NCBI GenBank assembly: GCA_036732565.1
Contig: DAINCF010000436.1
Location: 1 to 6,253 of the forward strand
DNA length: 6,253 bases
Direction of reading: 5' to 3'
Source of the DNA: JAIVJN01 sp036732565
GTDB taxonomy: Bacteria > Acidobacteriota > Vicinamibacteria > Vicinamibacterales > UBA2999
Positions 1 to 5,262 of the stretch are shown here, in pieces. How positions within the stretch are numbered: the first letter of the stretch is position 1; the number at the start of each line of letters is the position of its first letter. The position numbers and the translations under genes were made by a program. The notes beneath the pieces were generated by a model, which did no database searches, was not told the DNA's origin, and saw only the letters and a list, made by a program, of their open reading frames with translations.

Positions 1-879
1 ATGCTCGAGGCCACCACCTCGCCCAACGATCGCTTGCGTGAGGTCGGCTACGGCTACTTCGAGCAACGACCCGATCCGGCGCTCGCCGATCGTTTCGCGC
101 GGGCGCTCGAGAAGGAGCAGGGCGACTTCGTGCGCCCCGCGCTCGTGCGCGCGCTCGCCGCGCTTGGCAACACGAGCCCGGCGGTTCGCGAGCCGCTGCT
201 GCGCGACGTCACGCGCGGCATCGATTTCTTCCGTAGCACGGTGATCGAGGCGCTCGGCGACTACAAGCTGACGTGGGCGGTGCCGCGCCTCAGCGAAGTC
301 GCGAAGCTCGAAGGCCCGTTGCAGGACGATGCCGCGATTGCACTCGGGAAGATCGGAGACAAAGAGACGCTGCCGGTGCTCGCGGGCTTGCAGCGAACGG
401 CTCCACGCGAGACCCAACCGGCGATCGCCGCCAGCATCTGCCTCCTCGGCGTGAACTGTCAGTCTCACCTCGGCTACCTGCAGAAGATCCTGTCGTTTGC
501 CGAGAACAACCCCGGCTTCCAGGAGCTCCTGCGCGGGGCGTCGGCTGGTTTGAGCGCGATCGCGATCAAAGGCGATGCCGAAGCGTTGACGATGCTCTTC
601 GACGGCGGCATTCCGTCCCAGGACCCGTTCCGGGCGCCGATGGCGCTCGCCATCGGTCAGGTGGCGCTGCGGAATACGCCGTTGACGCTGGCGACGCTCG
701 AGAAGCGGAAGGATCGCGACGAGGCGCTCGTGCTGTTGTCCGAGGGCTTCGATATGCTGGAAGAGGATCTCGAGGAGGAACGCTTCTTCGCCACGGTGCG
801 TCGTTCGTACTGGGCGGCCGCGCAGGCGTCACCGACCCGAGCGCTCTGCGAGCTGCTCATCACCAAGCTCGATTTCTGA
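1..879 (+). CDS. HEAT-repeat protein, function unknown (5' end possibly cut by the window)
   Basis: The frame is open from the first base to a TGA at 877-879, giving 292 residues. It is mostly short amphipathic helices with the Ala/Leu-rich, Gly/Asp-turn pattern of HEAT or PBS-lyase-type repeats. Examples are residues 43-56 (FVRPALVRALAALG), 76-101 and 107-132 (DDAAIALGKIGD...LPVLAGL). A second, less regular helical block covers about 140-250. An acidic patch (EEDLEEE, 254-260) precedes the C-terminal helices. No catalytic motif, signal peptide or membrane segment is visible. Such proteins are usually binding scaffolds, but the partner cannot be read from sequence. The ATG at base 1 is at the window edge, so it may be an internal Met of a longer protein; nothing upstream is available to test this. 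Its stop overlaps the purM start (TGATG), implying co-translation with purM. The coding assignment is firm and the HEAT assignment good; no function is claimed. Confidence 0.8.
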   Translation: MLEATTSPNDRLREVGYGYFEQRPDPALADRFARALEKEQGDFVRPALVRALAALGNTSPAVREPLLRDVTRGIDFFRSTVIEALGDYKLTWAVPRLSEVAKLEGPLQDDAAIALGKIGDKETLPVLAGLQRTAPRETQPAIAASICLLGVNCQSHLGYLQKILSFAENNPGFQELLRGASAGLSAIAIKGDAEALTMLFDGGIPSQDPFRAPMALAIGQVALRNTPLTLATLEKRKDRDEALVLLSEGFDMLEEDLEEERFFATVRRSYWAAAQASPTRALCELLITKLDF

Positions 880-1904
880 TGGACTACAAAGCTTCTGGCG
901 TCGACATCGATGCCGGCAACGAAACGGTTCGCCGCATTCGCAGCCTGGCGCGCGGAACGTTCACCAAGAACGTGCTGTCGGAGATCGGCTCGTTCGGTGG
1001 GCTGTTTCGTCTGCAACCCGATCGCTGGACCGATCCGGTCCTGGTCGCCAGCGCGGATGGCGTCGGCACCAAGCTCAAGGTCGCGTTTCTGGCGCAAGAG
1101 CACCGGACCATCGGCGTCGATCTCGTCAACCACTGCGTCAACGACATCCTGGTGCAGGGCGCGACGCCACTGTTTTTTCTCGACTACCTGGCGACGGGCC
1201 GGCTGTTGCCCGATGTCGCGGAGCAGATCGTGTCTGGGCTGGCGAAGGCCTGCAAGGACAACGGCTGTGCGCTCCTCGGCGGCGAGACCGCGGAGATGCC
1301 AGGCTTCTACAGTGAAGGCGAATATGACGTCGCCGGGTTCATCGTGGGCGTTGTCGACAAGCCCTCGATCATCGACGGCCGACGCATCGACACGGGCGAC
1401 GCGTTGATCGGCCTGCCATCGTCGGGTCTGCACACGAATGGTTTCTCGCTCGCGCGCAAGATCGTGTTCGACCAACTGCGGTTGAACGTCGACAGCTACG
1501 TGCCCGAGCTCGGCGAGACCGTGTGGCAGGTCTTGCTGGAACCGCATCGCTCGTATCTGAAGCTCATCGCGCCGCTGCTCGAGCTCGGCGTCATCAAAGG
1601 GATGGCGCACATCACCGGCGGGGGCATCACCGACAATCTTCCGCGCATCCTGCCGTCCGGCACGGCCGCGTGGATCGATCGCAGCACCTGGGAAACGCCG
1701 CCGCTGTTTCGCTGGCTGGCCGAGGCGGGACAGGTCCCGGACGAGGATCTCTATCGCACGTTCAACATGGGCATCGGATTGATCCTCGCGGTCGAGGCCG
1801 CCAAGGCCGATGCCACGCTCGCCCGGTTGCACGACGCGGGTGAGCGCGGCGCGGTCGTCATCGGTGCGGTGACCGGAGGCGACGGTCTCGTCGACTATGC
1901 CTAG
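879..1904 (+). CDS. purM: Phosphoribosylformylglycinamidine cyclo-ligase (AIR synthetase)
   Basis: PurM uses ATP to close formylglycinamidine ribonucleotide into 5-aminoimidazole ribonucleotide, the fifth step of de novo purine synthesis, in the cytoplasm. The protein is 341 residues, close to the roughly 345 usual for the family. Family motifs run in order: YKASGVDIDAGN (3-14), the ATP-binding DGVGTKLK (60-67), GVDLVNHCVNDI (79-90), GGETAEMPGFY (134-144), SSGLHTNGFSLAR (181-193), PHRSY (222-226), HITGGGITDNLPR (244-256) and FNMGIGL (295-301). The ATG at 879 is chosen because the DYKASGVD N-terminus follows at once, although the frame is open further upstream inside the HEAT gene. There is no clear Shine-Dalgarno sequence before it, which fits translational coupling through the 3-bp overlap with the preceding stop. 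It overlaps purN by 8 bp. No truncation or missing key residue is seen. Confidence 0.97.
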   Translation: MDYKASGVDIDAGNETVRRIRSLARGTFTKNVLSEIGSFGGLFRLQPDRWTDPVLVASADGVGTKLKVAFLAQEHRTIGVDLVNHCVNDILVQGATPLFFLDYLATGRLLPDVAEQIVSGLAKACKDNGCALLGGETAEMPGFYSEGEYDVAGFIVGVVDKPSIIDGRRIDTGDALIGLPSSGLHTNGFSLARKIVFDQLRLNVDSYVPELGETVWQVLLEPHRSYLKLIAPLLELGVIKGMAHITGGGITDNLPRILPSGTAAWIDRSTWETPPLFRWLAEAGQVPDEDLYRTFNMGIGLILAVEAAKADATLARLHDAGERGAVVIGAVTGGDGLVDYA

Positions 1905-2535
1905 CCGAGCGATCGGCCGTCTCGGCGTCCTTATCTCTGGTCGCGGGTCCAATCTTCAGGCCATCATCGACGGCGTCAGCGACGGCCGTATCCCCGCCGA
2001 CATCGCCATCGTCATCTCCAATCGAGCCGAGGCTCAGGGGTTGGAGCGCGCGCGAGCGCGGGGCATCGAGACGATCGTCATGCCTCATGGCCGGTGGCCG
2101 ACGCGTGACGCGTACGATCGGGCCCTCGTCGATGAATTGCGCGGCCGCAAGGTGAATCTGGTGTGCCTGGCGGGGTTCATGCGGTTGCTGGGGCCCACGT
2201 TCGTCGACGCCTTTCCCCACGCGATCTTGAACGTGCACCCGTCGCTGCTACCGGCGTTCCCAGGCGTCGATGCCCAGCGACAGGCGATCGAGCACGGCGT
2301 GCGCGTCAGCGGCGCGACCGTGCATCTTGTGAGCAGCGAGCTGGATGCCGGACCGATCGTGCTGCAGGCGAGTGTACCGGTCGAGCCCGGCGATACGGCC
2401 GAGACGCTCGCGGCGCGCGTTCTCGAGCAGGAGCATCGACTCTATCCCGAGGCTGTCCGCATCATCCTGGAAGGCGGTTGGCGCGTCGACGGTCGCCGAT
2501 TCGTCCTACTGGGAGAGGTGCAATCAGAATTCTGA
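1897..2535 (+). CDS. purN: Phosphoribosylglycinamide formyltransferase (GAR transformylase), folate-dependent
   Basis: PurN transfers a formyl group from 10-formyltetrahydrofolate to glycinamide ribonucleotide, the third step of de novo purine synthesis. The product has 212 residues, the normal size. Visible motifs are the phosphate-binding LISGRGSNLQAII (12-24), SNR (41-43), LAGFMRLL (91-98), NVHPSLLPAFPG (112-123) and SGATVHLVSSELDAGPI (138-154). By comparison with E. coli PurN (Asn106, His108, Asp144), the catalytic trio is Asn112, His114 and Asp150, all present. The ATG at 1897 lies inside the last codons of purM (8-bp overlap). A GGAGG at 1875-1879 is about 17 bases upstream, too far for an ideal ribosome site, so coupling to purM translation is likely. 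The 3' end overlaps the convergent phosphoesterase gene by 12 bp. Confidence 0.96.
   Translation: MPSRAIGRLGVLISGRGSNLQAIIDGVSDGRIPADIAIVISNRAEAQGLERARARGIETIVMPHGRWPTRDAYDRALVDELRGRKVNLVCLAGFMRLLGPTFVDAFPHAILNVHPSLLPAFPGVDAQRQAIEHGVRVSGATVHLVSSELDAGPIVLQASVPVEPGDTAETLAARVLEQEHRLYPEAVRIILEGGWRVDGRRFVLLGEVQSEF
2524..2535. repeat. 12-bp perfect palindrome shared by two convergent gene ends
   Basis: TCAGAATTCTGA is its own reverse complement. Read on either strand it is Ser-Glu-Phe-stop, so purN (plus) and the phosphoesterase (minus) end with the same three residues and the same TGA stop. There is no T-rich tract beside it, and a 12-bp palindrome without a loop is a poor terminator. No conventional terminator fits between the two genes. 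Confidence 0.9.
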
Positions 2536-3351
2536 CTTGCGCCGCAGGGTCAGCACGGCGACCTCGGGTGGGCAGTTGAAGCGCACGGGCACGTAGACCG
2601 TGCCGACGCCCCGGCTGACGAACAGCGCCGTGTTGTCCTGATGCCCGAGCCCTGAGAGCACGGGGAACTTGCGGCCCGCGATCGCCCCGACGCCGGGCAG
2701 CAGCACCTGACCGCCGTGTGTGTGGCCGGATAGTACGAGCTGCACATCGAGCGCCGCGGCCTCGGCGAGGCGCCGCGGATCGTGTGCGAGCAACAGGACG
2801 GTCTCTCCCGCGCCATTCAGCACGTTGGCGATTTCCGAGGCCCTGCGCGTCCAGAAACGGATGCCGGCGATATCGAGTCGCTCGCCGCGCACGGTGATCG
2901 TCGTCCGCTGATCGCGGAGCACGGTGAAGCCCCGCTGCGTCAACGCGGCCGGCATGTCGCGGTCATCGTCGTGGTTGCCGAGAATCGCGAACGCGCCGGC
3001 CGGCGCCGTCGCCAGCGGCGTGAGGCGTTCGGCGACAGGTCCGACGAAACGGCGATCGCCATAGGTCACGTAGTCGCCGCCGAGCACCATCAGGTCCGGC
3101 GCCGCGCGACGCAGCACCTCCACCGCCTGTGTCACATCGTCGGCGGACACCGTGGTGCTGTGATGCACGTCGGTCAGGAGCCCGATGCGCAGGCCCTCGA
3201 GCGCCGGAGGCAGACCGGACACACCGATATCGAGATCGGTGCGCATCATCTGGTGCCGTTCGTACACCGCCCCGTAGGTGGCGGAGCCAGTGACGAGGCC
3301 AATGCCGCTGGCCAGCACGGTCTTGAGCGCCTGGCGGCGGGACAAACCCAT
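2524..3351 (-). CDS. Metallophosphoesterase, YkuE/YaeI-like, with Tat-like signal or anchor
   Basis: This 275-residue protein carries the full set of calcineurin-like metallophosphoesterase motifs: DVH (Asp61, His63), GGD (91-93), GNHD (125-128), His190 (in LLLAHDP) and GHTHGG (209-214). These residues bind the two metal ions. The C-terminal block SRGVG...VPVRFNCPPEVAVL (246-267) is characteristic of the YkuE/YaeI group, some members of which act on cell-envelope or lipid phosphoesters. The substrate here is unknown. The N-terminus has a twin-arginine-like motif (SRRQALK, 4-10) followed by a hydrophobic stretch (about 11-29), suggesting Tat export or a membrane anchor and an active domain outside the cytoplasm. 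The ATG at 3351 is preferred because it places the RR motif four residues from the start. No Shine-Dalgarno is visible; see the divergent promoter at 3352-3380. It converges on and overlaps purN. Confidence 0.9.
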   Translation of the reverse strand: MGLSRRQALKTVLASGIGLVTGSATYGAVYERHQMMRTDLDIGVSGLPPALEGLRIGLLTDVHHSTTVSADDVTQAVEVLRRAAPDLMVLGGDYVTYGDRRFVGPVAERLTPLATAPAGAFAILGNHDDDRDMPAALTQRGFTVLRDQRTTITVRGERLDIAGIRFWTRRASEIANVLNGAGETVLLLAHDPRRLAEAAALDVQLVLSGHTHGGQVLLPGVGAIAGRKFPVLSGLGHQDNTALFVSRGVGTVYVPVRFNCPPEVAVLTLRRKSEF

Positions 3352-3380
3352 CGGGGGCAGTATACGTGTACGATCGCGGG
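3352..3380. promoter_or_regulatory. Compact divergent promoter region between the phosphoesterase gene and tyrS
   Basis: Only 29 bp separate the two ATGs. On the minus strand, TATACT (3364 down to 3359) lies 7 bases before the ATG at 3351. On the plus strand, TACGAT (3369-3374) lies 6 bases before the ATG at 3381. A -10 hexamer at that distance is the pattern of leaderless genes, and neither gene shows a Shine-Dalgarno at proper spacing to these ATGs. An alternative plus-strand promoter is GGGACA (3339-3344), 16 bp, TATACG (3361-3366). Both -10 candidates fall in a near-palindrome, GTATACGTGTAC (3360-3371; five of six pairs match). This is a prediction from sequence pattern only. Confidence 0.45.
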
Positions 3381-4652
3381 ATGACGGATGTGCTGCAGGA
3401 GCTCCAGTGGCGGGGCTTGATTCAAGAGCAGACGGAGGGGTTGGCGGAGACGATTGCGCGCGAGTCGCTGACCGCTTACATCGGCTTCGATCCGACGGCG
3501 TCGAGCCTGCACGTCGGATCGCTGCTGACGATCATGGGCCTCGCGCGCCTGCAGCGCTTCGGGCACACACCCATCGCATTGGTCGGCGGCGGCACCGGAC
3601 TCATCGGCGATCCGAGCGGCAAGAGCCAGGAACGACTGCTCCTGGACGTCGAGCAGGTCGAGGTGAACGCGCGTGGGATCAAGGCGCAACTCGAGCGCTT
3701 TCTCGATTTCGGATCGGGGCCGCACGGCGCGCGCATGGCCAACAACATCGACTGGCTCCGCCCGATCGGCTTCCTCGATTTCCTGCGCGACGTCGGCAAG
3801 CATTTCACCGTGAACTACATGACGGCCAAGGAGTCGGTGAAGCGTCGTCTCGCCTCGGACGAGGGGATGTCGTTCACCGAATTCAGCTATCAGTTGCTGC
3901 AGGCCTACGACTACTTGGTGTTGCACGAGCGCATGCGCTGCACCTTGCAGATGGGCGGCAGCGATCAATGGGGCAACATCCTCGCGGGGTGCGATCTCAT
4001 TCGCAAGGTGCGCGGCACGCGCGTGCACGGACTGGTCTGGCCGTTGATGACGACGTCCGCCGGCACGAAGTTCGGCAAGACCGAAGCGGGAACGGTGTGG
4101 CTGGACGCGGAACGGACGTCGCCGTTTCGCTTCTATCAGTTCTGGTTGAATACCGACGACCGTGATGTCGCGAGCCACCTGCGGCTGTTCACCTGGCTCG
4201 ATCGCCCGACGGTGGAGGCGCTCGCGGAGACGATCGCGGCCGCACCGGAGAAGCGCGAGGCCCAGCGCACCCTGGCGCGGGAGGTGACGCGGCTGGTGCA
4301 CGGGGACGAAGGGCTGGCAAAGGCGGAGCGCGCCAGCGGGATTCTGTTCGGCGGCTCGTTATCAGACGCCAGCGCCGATGACATCCTGACGGTGTTCGAC
4401 GATGTGCCGTCGGTGACGGTCGGGCGAGACAGGCTGAGCGAGGGGCTCAGCGCGGCTGAGCTGGCAACAGTTTCGTCATTGGTGGCATCCAAGGGAGAAG
4501 CGACTCGGTTGATCCGGCAGGGCGGGCTCTACGTCAACGACCGCCGGCTCACGGATGAGCGCGGCCGAGTCACGGCGGAGGACGCGATCGGCGGCTCCGT
4601 GATCGTGCTTCGCAAGGGCCAGCGCGAGCGACGGCTCGTTCGGATCGGGTAG
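3381..4652 (+). CDS. tyrS: Tyrosyl-tRNA synthetase
   Basis: TyrRS, a class I synthetase, charges tRNA-Tyr with tyrosine. The 423-residue product matches the E. coli-type enzyme (about 424). Key parts in order: YIGFDPTASSLHVGSLL (33-49) with the HIGH-type motif HVGS (44-47); GGGTGLIGDPSGK (69-81); FTEFSYQLLQAYDYL (165-179), tyrosine-binding helix; GGSDQWGNI (192-200); and KFGKT (230-234), the KMSKS-type loop in the same form as E. coli. The C-terminal S4-like RNA-binding domain covers about 360-423 (GEATRLIRQGGLYVNDRRL). A GTG at 3366 would add five residues and has a purine run (3353-3357) at workable spacing. The ATG at 3381 is preferred because it gives the usual family N-terminus and sits 6 bases after a -10-like hexamer. 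The last 11 codons lie within a direct repeat copied downstream. Confidence 0.96.
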   Translation: MTDVLQELQWRGLIQEQTEGLAETIARESLTAYIGFDPTASSLHVGSLLTIMGLARLQRFGHTPIALVGGGTGLIGDPSGKSQERLLLDVEQVEVNARGIKAQLERFLDFGSGPHGARMANNIDWLRPIGFLDFLRDVGKHFTVNYMTAKESVKRRLASDEGMSFTEFSYQLLQAYDYLVLHERMRCTLQMGGSDQWGNILAGCDLIRKVRGTRVHGLVWPLMTTSAGTKFGKTEAGTVWLDAERTSPFRFYQFWLNTDDRDVASHLRLFTWLDRPTVEALAETIAAAPEKREAQRTLAREVTRLVHGDEGLAKAERASGILFGGSLSDASADDILTVFDDVPSVTVGRDRLSEGLSAAELATVSSLVASKGEATRLIRQGGLYVNDRRLTDERGRVTAEDAIGGSVIVLRKGQRERRLVRIG

Positions 4653-4661
4653 CGCTGGCCC
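4616..4661. repeat. Inverted repeat spanning the tyrS stop codon
   Basis: Arms GGGCCAGCGC (4616-4625) and GCGCTGGCCC (4652-4661) are perfect 10-bp complements, separated by 26 bases. Inside the loop is a smaller hairpin, CGAGC-GACG-GCTCG (4625-4638). The structure covers the last tyrS codons and the TAG at 4650-4652. No T-run follows, so it is not a standard intrinsic terminator. It could stabilise the mRNA 3' end or be a REP-like element. The following bases (4661-4686) repeat GAGCG/GCGAGC words. Confidence 0.7.
4617..4648 (+). repeat. 32-bp direct repeat, copy 1 (inside the 3' end of tyrS)
   Basis: This segment is identical base for base to 4687-4718, 70 bp downstream. In the tyrS frame it encodes the C-terminal residues GQRERRLVRI and most of the final Gly codon, before GGG-TAG. 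The C-terminus is plausible for TyrRS (E. coli also has a basic RGKKNYCL tail here), so copy 1 looks like real coding sequence. Confidence 0.9.
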
Positions 4662-4686
4662 GCGAGCGGAGCGAGCCGGAGCGACC

Positions 4687-4718
4687 GGCCAGCGCGAGCG
4701 ACGGCTCGTTCGGATCGG
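4687..4718 (+). repeat. 32-bp direct repeat, copy 2 (downstream of tyrS)
   Basis: This is an exact copy of the tyrS 3' end. Read in the corresponding frame it again gives GQRERRLVRIG and then a stop, here GGC-TGA (4717-4722) rather than GGG-TAG. The offset of 70 bp is not a multiple of three, so it is out of frame with tyrS itself and is not translated as part of it. GGCCAGC (4687-4693) and GCTGACC (4718-4724) form a degenerate version of the hairpin around copy 1, with one mismatch. The 38 bp between the copies (4649-4686) contain GAGCG/GCGAGC-type low-complexity sequence. Either a tandem duplication or insertion of a small repeat element would explain it. Confidence 0.85.
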
Positions 4719-4738
4719 CTGACCATCTCTTCACACTC

Positions 4739-4767
4739 TTGACACGTCTGCGAAGCTTCGGTAGGAT
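4739..4767 (+). promoter_or_regulatory. Upstream rRNA operon promoter (P1)
   Basis: A perfect -35, TTGACA (4739-4744), is followed by a 17-bp spacer and TAGGAT (4762-4767), which matches four of six bases of the -10 consensus. Initiation would be expected near 4774. The only gene downstream is 16S rRNA, about 510 bases on. The spacer contains a perfect 10-bp palindrome, CGAAGCTTCG (4751-4760). Confidence 0.65.
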
Positions 4768-4785
4768 CGGGGAATCGTCTTGACG

Positions 4786-4810
4786 CGGTGCTTCCGGTCT
4801 AGAGGCACCG
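4786..4810 (+). other. Hairpin just downstream of P1
   Basis: CGGTGCTTC (4786-4794) pairs with GAGGCACCG (4802-4810): nine pairs including one G-U, around a 7-base loop. It would form about 12 bases into a P1 transcript. A T5 run (4834-4838) lies 23 bases beyond the stem, too far for an intrinsic terminator. It may act on P1 transcripts or be a remnant of a tyrS terminator; the role is unknown. Confidence 0.5.
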
Positions 4811-4901
4811 ACGCAGTCCAAGGGTCACCTTCCTTTTTGCTGCCCAGGGTCGACATCGGTTCCGTCGCGGAGCGGCGGCCAGAAACACCTGTTCACGGCA
4901 C

Positions 4902-4940
4902 AAATAAAGGTTGACACGGTGGGGTCGGGCGTCGTAAGTT
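4902..4940 (+). promoter_or_regulatory. Proximal rRNA operon promoter (P2) with A-rich upstream element
   Basis: TTGACA (4911-4916), an 18-bp spacer and TAAGTT (4935-4940) form a second promoter. The -10 is weak (three of six), as is common where rRNA promoters depend on other features. AAATAAA (4902-4908) directly before the -35 resembles an UP element and stands out in this GC-rich region. P1 and P2 share the octamer TTGACACG at the -35. Initiation would be expected near 4947, about 340 bases before 16S. Confidence 0.65.
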
Positions 4941-4989
4941 TGAAAGGTTCCCCTGACGGCGGCCGCGGAGACGCGGTGGGGGACGCGGA

Positions 4990-5008
4990 CAGTCAGAATG
5001 CATGACTG
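4990..5008 (+). promoter_or_regulatory. boxB-like hairpin of the rRNA leader
   Basis: CAGTCA (4990-4995) and TGACTG (5003-5008) form a 6-bp stem with a 7-base loop, ending 10 bases before boxA. In E. coli rRNA leaders a boxB hairpin likewise precedes boxA. The order and spacing are seen directly; the function is inferred. Confidence 0.55.
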
Positions 5009-5018
5009 ACGTCGCCCG

Positions 5019-5033
5019 GGTTCTTTGAAAACT
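5019..5033 (+). promoter_or_regulatory. boxA antitermination site of the rRNA leader
   Basis: GGTTCTTTGAAAACT closely matches the boxA form TGTTCTTTGAAAA known from Gram-positive rRNA leaders. In the RNA, boxA is bound by NusB-NusE (S10) to assemble the complex that lets RNA polymerase read through the long untranslated rRNA operon. Its place after the promoters and boxB-like hairpin and before 16S fits this role. Confidence 0.75.
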
Positions 5034-5050
5034 AGATAGAGCGTGCAGTA

Positions 5051-5082
5051 TTTGCCTTACGCGCTTTGGCGCGCGAGGCAAA
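5051..5082 (+). other. Strong hairpin in the rRNA leader
   Basis: TTTGCCT (5051-5057) pairs with AGGCAAA (5076-5082). Inside it CGCGC (5060-5064) pairs with GCGCG (5069-5073) around a TTTG loop, with a U-G pair and one A/C mismatch between the two stems. It starts 17 bases after boxA. It is probably part of the leader fold that guides 16S processing or assembly. Confidence 0.6.
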
Positions 5083-5094
5083 GACAAAACCAGC

Positions 5095-5115
5095 CCGTCG
5101 AGTATCAGCCGACGG
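5095..5115 (+). other. Second leader hairpin
   Basis: CCGTCG (5095-5100) and CGACGG (5110-5115) pair perfectly around a 9-base loop. Just downstream are a 10-bp palindrome GCTTCGAAGC (5120-5129) and a short CTGA-GTAA-TCAG hairpin (5133-5144) with a GNRA-type loop. All lie in the transcribed 16S leader; no individual function can be assigned. Confidence 0.5.
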
Positions 5116-5226
5116 ACACGCTTCGAAGCTGACTGAGTAATCAGAGGTGACGAGGCGATGGACCGTCGATACCGACAGATAAAACAAGAGAGCCACAAGC
5201 CTTTTGTTAGAGCTGCTCGTGAGATG

Positions 5227-5262
5227 TCTGATGGCGGCGCGACGCAAGTCGCGTTCGTCAGA
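5227..5262 (+). other. Leader hairpin with GCAA tetraloop shortly before 16S
   Basis: CGCGAC (5238-5243) pairs with GTCGCG (5248-5253) around a GCAA tetraloop. An outer TCTGA (5227-5231) pairs with TCAGA (5258-5262). The outer stem ends about 25 bases before the mature 16S start, where 5' processing factors act. The long pairing between sequences on both sides of 16S that RNase III cuts cannot be assessed, because the 3' flank is outside the window. Confidence 0.55.

Noticed and set aside
273..878. In-frame extension of purM upstream of 879
   Set aside because: The frame is open but encodes Arg-rich nonsense that overlaps the HEAT gene. PurM family proteins begin at about the DYKASGVD motif directly after the ATG at 879.
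657..1952. Long minus-strand open frame (431 codons) opposite purM
   Set aside because: It lies antisense to a fully motif-supported purM and is Arg/Asp/Ala-rich with no recognisable domain, as expected of an open shadow frame in GC-rich DNA.
3246..4301. Minus-strand open frame (351 codons) opposite tyrS
   Set aside because: tyrS on the plus strand carries all class I synthetase motifs. The antisense product is Arg/His/Gln-rich low-complexity sequence, and the frame also crosses the divergent promoter gap.
4780..4805. A third rRNA promoter from TTGACG (4780-4785)
   Set aside because: The -35 is good, but no -10 lies at 16-18 bp; the nearest (TAGAGG at 4800) is only 14 bp away, and the segment is better explained as a hairpin.
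4786..4838. Intrinsic terminator of tyrS (hairpin plus T5 run)
   Set aside because: The T-run is 23 bases from the stem, and the hairpin lies downstream of P1, which would terminate rRNA transcripts.
4970..4978. Nine-base repeat GACGCGGTG shared with 4782-4790
   Set aside because: Too short to be meaningful in GC-rich sequence of this length.
4893..5198. Minus-strand open frame (101 codons) in the rRNA leader
   Set aside because: It overlaps the P2 promoter, boxA and leader hairpins, has biased composition and has no similarity I recognise.
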